Shown here: positions 7,286 to 11,733 of the stretch, in pieces
How positions within the stretch are numbered: position 1 is the stretch's first letter
Layout: the number at the start of each line of letters is the position of its first letter
From: Bryobacterales bacterium
GTDB taxonomy: Bacteria > Acidobacteriota > Terriglobia > Bryobacterales > Bryobacteraceae
Assembly: GCA_025456495.1 (NCBI GenBank)
Contig: JALOKO010000072.1
Coordinates: 1 to 11,733, forward strand
Direction of reading: 5' to 3'
Length of the DNA: 11,733 nucleotides
Position numbers and translations under genes: made by a program
Notes under the pieces: generated by a model
What the model saw: the letters and a program-made list of their open reading frames with translations, nothing else
What the model was told of the DNA's origin: nothing
Databases searched by the model: none

Positions 7286-8407
7286 ATGAGCAGCGCAGCC
7301 GCAGGATTGGAAGGCGTCATCGCCGCGGAAAGCTCCATCTGCTACATCGATGGGCAGAAGGGTATCCTCAGCTATCAGGGCTACAACATCCATGTGCTGG
7401 CGGAGTGTGCGTCGTTTGAAGAGGTGATCTTTCTGCTGTGGCATGGCTACCTGCCCACTGCCCGCGATCTGGCGGCGTTTCAGCAGGAGTTGCGCAGCCA
7501 GCGTCATCTGCCCGACGGCGTCCGCCACTACCTGGGAAGCGTTCCCCTGGCGCCACCCATGGACGTGATGCGCACCGCGGTGTCCATGCTGGCACAGTAC
7601 GATCCTGAATCCGCCATCCACAACCCTGAGGCCAATCGCCGCAAGGCGTTCCGGTTGATGGCCAAAACGGCCACGCTGGTGGCGGATTTCGAACGCCTGC
7701 GCAAAGGCGCCCGTTTGGTGGAGCCGTGCGACGAGCTGGGCTACGCCGCCAACTTCCTGTACATGCTTACCGGCAAGCAACCGTTGCCGGAGGCAGTACG
7801 TGCGCTGGATGTCGCCCTCATCCTGCACGCTGACCACGAGTTCAACGCCTCCACCTTCGCCGCCCGTGTTGCCGCCGCCACGCTGAGTGATCTCTACGCC
7901 GCCTGCACGGCGGGCTTGGCCACCCTGAAGGGTCCTCTCCATGGCGGCGCCAACGAGCAGGTCATTCAACTGCTGTTGAAGCTGAATTCGCCCGAAGAGG
8001 GTGAGGCCTACGTGCGCGACGCCTTCGCCCGTGGTGACAAGATGCCCGGCTTCGGCCATCGCGTGTATCGCACCGAGGACCCGCGCGCCACGCACCTACG
8101 CGCGCTGGCTGACCAACTCAGCCGCGCCGCTGGACAACAGCATCTGTTTGCCATCTCGCGCCGCATCGAAGCAACCGTCAAGAGCCTGAAGCCCATCTAT
8201 CCCAACGTGGATTTCTACTCCGCCACGGCCTACTACGCCATGGGAATTCCCGTGGATATGTACACGCCCATCTTCGGCATTAGCCGCATGTCCGGCTACA
8301 TCGCGCATGTGTTGGAGCAGTACGCCAACAACCGCCTTATCCGTCCCCGAGCCGATTACAAGGGCAATCCGGACGGCCGCGCCTGGCTGCCCTTGGATGC
8401 CCGCTAG
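7286..8407 (+). CDS. gltA: Citrate synthase (short, type II-like form)
   Basis: Condenses acetyl-CoA with oxaloacetate to citrate, the entry step of the TCA cycle. The 373 residues match the shorter class of citrate synthases rather than the longer E. coli GltA. Conserved blocks are GLEGVIAAESSICYID, SYQGYNIHVLAE, HADHEFNAST (181-190), GPLHGGANEQV with catalytic His219, MPGFGHRVYRTEDPRA with His258, NVDFYSA with catalytic Asp309, and PIFGISRMSGYIAHVLEQ with Arg334. ATG 7286 is chosen because homologues begin shortly before GLEGV, though no ribosome site is close (GGGAG is 19 bases away). A 2-methylcitrate synthase would look almost the same. With no other propionate genes nearby I prefer citrate synthase, and the symbol is generic. 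It is the only clear plus-strand gene, convergent with rdgB. Confidence 0.9.
   Translation: MSSAAAGLEGVIAAESSICYIDGQKGILSYQGYNIHVLAECASFEEVIFLLWHGYLPTARDLAAFQQELRSQRHLPDGVRHYLGSVPLAPPMDVMRTAVSMLAQYDPESAIHNPEANRRKAFRLMAKTATLVADFERLRKGARLVEPCDELGYAANFLYMLTGKQPLPEAVRALDVALILHADHEFNASTFAARVAAATLSDLYAACTAGLATLKGPLHGGANEQVIQLLLKLNSPEEGEAYVRDAFARGDKMPGFGHRVYRTEDPRATHLRALADQLSRAAGQQHLFAISRRIEATVKSLKPIYPNVDFYSATAYYAMGIPVDMYTPIFGISRMSGYIAHVLEQYANNRLIRPRADYKGNPDGRAWLPLDAR
8404..8407. other. Shared CTAG double stop of citrate synthase and rdgB
   Basis: The palindrome CTAG supplies TAG at 8405-8407 for the plus-strand citrate synthase and TAG (read from 8406 to 8404) for minus-strand rdgB. The two coding regions overlap by four bases, with no space for a terminator between them. 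Confidence 0.95.
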
Positions 8408-9015
8408 TCCGATTCAGTTCGTTCCGCAAAAGTCCGCAGCCACTGCAGCAACTGGCGCAGCGCCGCACCCCGATGGCTCACCTGGATCTTCTCGTCCGCG
8501 CTCAGCTCGGCGGTGCTTTTGTCCAGCGGGGGATAGAAGAACAGCGGATCGTATCCGAAGCCGCCCTCGCCACGCGGAGCCCGCAATAGCTCGCCCTCAA
8601 TGGTTCCCCGAAACACCGCCAGCGTGACGCCGCCTTGGGCTACCGCAATCGCGCATATGAAGCGGGCCGCACGCGCCTCCACGCCGTGCATGCGTTCCAG
8701 CAACAACGCGTTGTTGGCCGCGTCCCCCGCGCCTTCCCCGGCATAGCGCGCTGAGTAGATGCCCGGCGCCCCGCCCAGTGCATCCACCTCCAGCCCCGAA
8801 TCGTCGGCAAACACCAGGTCGTTCGTGAACCGGCTGTAAGCGCAGGCTTTCAATGCGGCGTTCGCTTCGAAGCTGTCGCCGGTCTCCTCCGGCGCCGCAA
8901 CACCCGCGGGCAAGGGAAGGGAAGAGATATCCACTTCACCAAAGCCCAGTTGCGCCGCCGCCTGTTGAAACTCGCGCAGCTTCCCGGCATTCGATGTGGC
9001 CACGTAGATGCGCAT
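8404..9015 (-). CDS. rdgB: XTP/dITP pyrophosphatase (RdgB/HAM1 family)
   Basis: Hydrolyses XTP, dITP and ITP to monophosphates and pyrophosphate in the cytoplasm, keeping deaminated purines out of DNA and RNA. The 203 residues show the family blocks in order: YVATSNAGKLREF (substrate Ser-Asn and Lys12), EETGDSFEANA (acidic metal site near 49), FADDSGLEVDALGGAPGIYSARYAG (Asp71-Asp72), EGGFGYDPLF (153-159) and QVSHRGAAL (His181-Arg182). ATG 9015 shares its A with the TGA of rph (TGATG), which suggests translational coupling; a GTG at 9018 is a possible alternative start. The stop TAG at 8404-8406 overlaps the TAG of citrate synthase on the other strand. Pairing with rph is common in bacteria. 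Confidence 0.95.
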   Translation of the reverse strand: MRIYVATSNAGKLREFQQAAAQLGFGEVDISSLPLPAGVAAPEETGDSFEANAALKACAYSRFTNDLVFADDSGLEVDALGGAPGIYSARYAGEGAGDAANNALLLERMHGVEARAARFICAIAVAQGGVTLAVFRGTIEGELLRAPRGEGGFGYDPLFFYPPLDKSTAELSADEKIQVSHRGAALRQLLQWLRTFAERTESD

Positions 9016-9731
9016 CACAGGTGGAAGTGCTGCCGTTGCAGCGTCGCCAGTTCCCCGATACCTTTCCGCGCCAGCACAATCATTGCCTGCAGTTGATCGT
9101 CATCGAAGGCAGCTTGCTCTGCGGTGGATTGCAATTCCACATAGCGCCCCGCCCCGGTCAACACCACGTTCATGTCCACGTCGGCTCGCGAATCCTCGGT
9201 GTAGCAGAGGTCCAGCATCGGTTGTCCATCCACAATTCCCACGCTGATGGCCGCCACGCTATCCAATAGCACGCCGTTGGGCGTCATTCCCGCCTCCCGC
9301 AGCCGGTTCACCACCATTCCCAGGGCGATCATCGCTCCTGTGATGGATGCTGTCCGCGTGCCCCCGTCGGCCTGCAGCACATCGCAATCCACAATCACGG
9401 AACGCTCGCCCAGCTTCCGCAGATCCACCACCGCCCGCAGCGAACGGCCAATCAGGCGTTGGATCTCCAGCGTTCGCCCGCTTTGCCGTCCCTTGTTCAC
9501 TTCCCGCGGCGTGCGCGTGGAAGTGGAACGGGGCAGCATGGAGTACTCCGCCGTTACCCAGCCCTCACCGCTATTCTTCTTAAACGGCGGCACGCTCTCT
9601 TCCACCGTCGCCGCGCACAGCACCCGCGTGTTGCCGAACTCAATCAGCACGCTGCCCTCGGCCGTCTTCAGATAATCCGGAACAATACTTACCGGGCGCA
9701 TCTGGTCTGGCTGTCTTCCGTCGCTTCGCAT
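9015..9731 (-). CDS. rph: Ribonuclease PH
   Basis: Phosphorolytic 3'-5' exoribonuclease that trims the 3' ends of tRNA precursors and takes part in rRNA turnover, normally as a hexameric ring. The 238 residues match the family length and read from end to end: MRSDGRQPDQMRPV, EGSVLIEFGNTRVLCAATVEE, EYSMLPRST, GRQSGRTLEIQRLIGRSLRAVVDL, CDVLQADGGTRTASITGA, and LCYTEDSRADVDMNVV. Arg86 and Gly124-Thr125-Arg126 correspond to the phosphate-binding site, and Asp180 to Asp186 to the catalytic acidic cluster. GGGGAG lies about nine bases before ATG 9731, inside the end of the upstream small gene. The TGA overlaps the start of rdgB. No defect seen. Confidence 0.96.
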   Translation of the reverse strand: MRSDGRQPDQMRPVSIVPDYLKTAEGSVLIEFGNTRVLCAATVEESVPPFKKNSGEGWVTAEYSMLPRSTSTRTPREVNKGRQSGRTLEIQRLIGRSLRAVVDLRKLGERSVIVDCDVLQADGGTRTASITGAMIALGMVVNRLREAGMTPNGVLLDSVAAISVGIVDGQPMLDLCYTEDSRADVDMNVVLTGAGRYVELQSTAEQAAFDDDQLQAMIVLARKGIGELATLQRQHFHL

Positions 9732-9734
9732 CGC

Positions 9735-9890
9735 CTAACTCCCCTTCAATCCCAGGTAAAAAACATAGAACACAATCACCATCCCCAGGATGACAATCAC
9801 CAGACAAGGGAGCGCGCGCAGGTTCTCGCGGAACAGCCCGGGCTTCGGTTTCGCCGCCCGCGTTCCTGGTTTCACACGTAGTTTGGACAT
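9735..9890 (-). CDS. Small single-span membrane protein of unknown function
   Basis: A 51-residue protein with a basic, Lys/Arg/Pro-rich N-terminus (MSKLRVKPGTRAAKPKPG), a hydrophobic segment at about 27-46 (LPCLVIVILGMVIVFYVFYL) and a short LGLKGS tail. By the positive-inside rule the N-terminus would stay in the cytoplasm. Its TAG is three bases before the rph ATG, so the rph ribosome site lies within this gene and the two are probably co-transcribed. ATG 9890 is chosen because residues before it (an in-frame ATG exists at 9974) look unlike coding sequence. No strong ribosome site is seen before 9890. I do not recognise the family. Evidence for a real gene is the clean membrane helix, the position in the operon and the tight spacing. 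Confidence 0.6.
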   Translation of the reverse strand: MSKLRVKPGTRAAKPKPGLFRENLRALPCLVIVILGMVIVFYVFYLGLKGS

Positions 9891-10059
9891 GGGTTGGTGG
9901 CAACCCGTCATTGGCTTGCCATCTTTCAGAATACCCGCCGAGGGCGCCGCCCGGAACAGCCCGGCAGCAGCCACATGCCGCCAATGGGTTCCGCTTCGCT
10001 ACCGACGACGCATGCCTGGCAAGCATCGGAACGCGATATCGCCGAGTGCCGAGGCGCTC
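9891..10059. other. Gap upstream of the rph-rdgB cluster, likely promoter region
   Basis: No convincing gene. It holds a TATTCT (minus strand, 9928-9933) that could be a -10 for the small membrane protein-rph-rdgB cluster, without a good -35. It also holds a perfect 10-base palindrome, GCGATATCGC, at 10033-10042. No hairpin with a T run, so no terminator for the gene to its right is visible. Confidence 0.3.
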
Positions 10060-10809
10060 CTACACCACGTAAGCCAACCGCACCGCGCCCGCACCCAGCA
10101 TCAACTTGCGGGCATTCCGTTCGCCCGGACTGGTGCGGGAATGGAAGTAGATCTCCACCGGGCCAGATTGGGGATTGATGCACCAGGATGGTAGTTGATG
10201 GCCATCTTCCCAAGGGCTATCCAGCAAGTAGACCTTGTCCTTCATCAACGGGGGCTTCGCTTCGGAAACGGCATGTGCGACGTTCTGTGTGATCTTCTCA
10301 TCTGGGACGTTGTTCATCATCCCCACCCATTGGTTGCGCGCCGTGCTCCATTCCATCCAACGCAAGCTGTTGGTGACAATCACCCCGCCGCTCAGTACGC
10401 CACGTCCTTTCAGCCTTTCCGCGGCGCTGCAGAATTGGCTCCATGCCTTGGCCAGGTCAGCGCCCTTGCCCTCGCCCAGCACCAGACCGTAGCCGCCCGC
10501 CAACACTTTGCCAACCACGTCACAATCCTGGTCACCGGACTTCTTCGATCCGCCGTACAGAAAGCGGACGGACTCCTCGCCCAGGTAGATCGCCTGCTGG
10601 TCGCCATAGGCGGCGAACCGCCGTGCAATCAGCAGCGTCGCGAACGCTTCCCGCAAGGCCGCTTCCTGGTCGCCCTTGATCGCAGCAAACTCCGGTACGC
10701 CACGTACGTGAAGAAACTCTGGATATCGCTTCGTGTTCAGCGCCACGCCGGATCCGCCATGCGTGAAGTGAAGCAGATCCCTTGGCATCGACATCCGAGG
10801 TAACGGCAT
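10060..10809 (-). CDS. Hypothetical soluble protein, family not recognised
   Basis: A 249-residue protein with no signal peptide and no membrane segment. Visible blocks include DLLHFTHGGSGVALN near the start, a helical EAALREAFATLLIARRFAAYGDQ region, GKVLAGGYGLVLGEGKGADLAKAW (glycine-rich, about 100-125), GVLSGGVIVTNSLRWMEW, NQWVGMMNNVPDEKI, VYLLDSPWEDG and a C-terminus ending EIYFHSRTSPGERNARKLMLGAGAVRLAYVV. The strand/helix alternation and composition look like a real folded cytoplasmic protein, and the opposite strand reads as a His/Gln/Arg-rich shadow. ATG 10809 has AAGGGGG five bases upstream; ATGs at 10794 and 10788 have no such site. The upstream neighbour on the same strand is also unrecognised and 161 bases away. 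I assign no function. Confidence 0.7.
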   Translation of the reverse strand: MPLPRMSMPRDLLHFTHGGSGVALNTKRYPEFLHVRGVPEFAAIKGDQEAALREAFATLLIARRFAAYGDQQAIYLGEESVRFLYGGSKKSGDQDCDVVGKVLAGGYGLVLGEGKGADLAKAWSQFCSAAERLKGRGVLSGGVIVTNSLRWMEWSTARNQWVGMMNNVPDEKITQNVAHAVSEAKPPLMKDKVYLLDSPWEDGHQLPSWCINPQSGPVEIYFHSRTSPGERNARKLMLGAGAVRLAYVV

Positions 10810-10859
10810 GCAGCCCCCTTTGCAAACGCCATGGCTTGAAACAACGCCACTTGCAGCGC

Positions 10860-10949
10860 CTACCCAAGGAAGCGAGGAACGCGCGGCGATGGGATCAGCA
10901 CCACCGTACCCTTGACCGGCCGCTTAACATCACCCTGGCCGTGGGCCAT
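10860..10949 (-). CDS. Possible 29-residue ORF, or lost C-terminal extension of the upstream gene
   Basis: ATG 10949 to TAG 10860 encodes MAHGQGDVKRPVKGTVVLIP and nine more residues ending VPRFLG. It is in the same frame as the gene that stops at 10971 and is separated from it by that TAG and nine codons. GGGTGGG precedes the ATG, and the third codon positions are mostly G or C, as in coding DNA here. It overlaps a 6-base stem, GTGGGC/GCCCAC (10941-10960). It may be a small gene, a cut-off tail of the upstream protein, or chance. Confidence 0.2.
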   Translation of the reverse strand: MAHGQGDVKRPVKGTVVLIPSPRVPRFLG

Positions 10950-10970
10950 GGGTTGCCCACCCGCATGCCG

Positions 10971-11733
10971 CTATGGTTTTCCCAGGTCCGCAGCCTGTGT
11001 CACCAACTGTTGAATGTCGTCCACCATTCCAAATGGGGACACAACGTTCACAATCCGGCCGCCCGCCTTGTCAATCGCGCCGCGGAATCCGTCCACCAGA
11101 CGCCATGAGTTGAACGTACGCTCATGCCGGGAGCGTGTCATGAACGAACCAGGACGCACATATCCCAAGGTCTGCTGAGGCCGCGGTTGCAAGATCCGCA
11201 GCACTTCATCCTGCAACGGGTAGCTCTCTCGCCACCACGGACTCACCACCACCATCAGATCGCTTCCCTGCAAGCAACTACGGTTGGCGTCCACTGTTTG
11301 GCGCAGGAATTCCAGCTCCCGCTCTGTTCCAAGTTGGGTGAGCTTCACCACTCCGGTTTCCAACCGCTCATAGGCCGCCGTAAGGCGCGGAAAGTCCACC
11401 GTGGCTTCGAACTCCTGCTGGTATAGCTCCTCCTGCTGCGGCAGGCTGAAGGCAACCACCGCGATCGCCCGCACCGCTGGATCCTCGGCAATCAACCGTA
11501 TCGTGCCAATCGCGATCTCAGCCGAATACCAGTCCGTCGCGAAGTCCTCGCGATAGCGGTTTTCCACGTTCAGCAACACGCAGGCGCGGATGCCGTCGGC
11601 GCGCTTTTCCACCGCCCGCTGGGGCGCGCCCATCTCCATCGCACGGTTGCCGATTTCCCCGGGCGCCAGGCGAATGCCTCCGCGAGGCTCCTGCTGCGGA
11701 GCACGCGCTACCGACGTCCATCGCATCACGCAT
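10971..11733 (-). CDS. Hypothetical alpha/beta protein, 5' end probably outside the window
   Basis: At least 252 residues, with the frame open to the right edge, so the true start may lie beyond it (a GTG at 11729 is the first candidate inside). Likely beta strands alternate with helices: ACVLLNVENRY, AIAVVAFSL, GVVKLTQL, DLMVVVSPWW, QTLGYVRPG and RIVNVVSPFG, followed by a final helix VDDIQQLVTQAADLGK. That order resembles a Rossmann-like or von Willebrand A-like alpha/beta fold. I see no MIDAS (DxSxS) motif and no nucleotide-binding loop. No family recognised. It stops at TAG 10971; the frame then stays open for 38 more codons. It is upstream of, and on the same strand as, the other unknown protein, possibly as a pair. 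Confidence 0.65.
   Translation of the reverse strand, partial: CVMRWTSVARAPQQEPRGGIRLAPGEIGNRAMEMGAPQRAVEKRADGIRACVLLNVENRYREDFATDWYSAEIAIGTIRLIAEDPAVRAIAVVAFSLPQQEELYQQEFEATVDFPRLTAAYERLETGVVKLTQLGTERELEFLRQTVDANRSCLQGSDLMVVVSPWWRESYPLQDEVLRILQPRPQQTLGYVRPGSFMTRSRHERTFNSWRLVDGFRGAIDKAGGRIVNVVSPFGMVDDIQQLVTQAADLGKP

Noticed and set aside
10532..10867. Minus-strand frame overlapping the 249-residue hypothetical gene
   Set aside because: The translation is Arg/Trp/Cys-rich without folded-protein character, while the overlapping frame is longer, has a ribosome site and looks like real protein.
10941..10960. Hairpin GTGGGC/GCCCAC as a rho-independent terminator
   Set aside because: The stem has only six pairs and no T run follows on either strand.
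3945..10971. TAG reassigned to a sense codon, to explain the in-frame TAGs
   Set aside because: Complete genes of normal length (citrate synthase, sulfatase, rdgB) end at TAG, so TAG works as a stop here.

Overview
The window is GC-rich bacterial DNA with genes mostly on the minus strand. It suggests a free-living, probably soil-type Gram-negative bacterium: two exported enzymes (a Tat-dependent sulfatase lipoprotein and an S1/P1-type nuclease), an exported lectin-like protein and a vitamin B12-dependent methionine synthase occur together. An acidobacterium related to Solibacter/Bryobacter would fit, but that is an inference from gene flavour, not from a marker gene.

Layout from left to right. 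(1) 1-3110, minus: metH, cobalamin-dependent methionine synthase. It runs off the left edge and is broken near position 1007, where about 36 expected residues of the cobalamin 'cap' helices are missing and the frame shifts. (2) 3171-4523, minus: a secreted LamG/concanavalin-like protein interrupted by an in-frame TAG at 3945-3947. (3) 4531-4680: five tandem 30-bp repeats, each holding a GC-rich hairpin. (4) 4701-5480, minus: exported S1/P1 zinc nuclease with all metal ligands. (5) 5564-7024, minus: Tat/lipoprotein sulfatase of the formylglycine (Cys) type. (6) 7025-7285: divergent promoter region with a short 16-bp tandem repeat. (7) 7286-8407, plus: citrate synthase, the only clear plus-strand gene. 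(8) 8404-9890, minus: a tight cluster of a 51-residue membrane protein, RNase PH (rph) and the XTP/dITP pyrophosphatase (rdgB). Its last stop codon shares a CTAG with the citrate synthase stop. (9) 10060-11733, minus: two soluble proteins I do not recognise, the upstream one open to the right edge.

The genes do not form one pathway. rph-rdgB is a familiar RNA-maturation and nucleotide-sanitation pair. The sulfatase, nuclease and lectin-like protein point to scavenging of sulfated, nucleic-acid and glycan material outside the cytoplasm. metH and citrate synthase are core metabolism. The most notable features are two damaged genes in the left 4.5 kb (real decay or assembly/sequence error cannot be separated here) and the hairpin repeat array between the nuclease and the damaged lectin-like gene. 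I see no tRNA, rRNA, insertion sequence, CRISPR array or clear rho-independent terminator, and no gene-free stretch longer than 300 bases.
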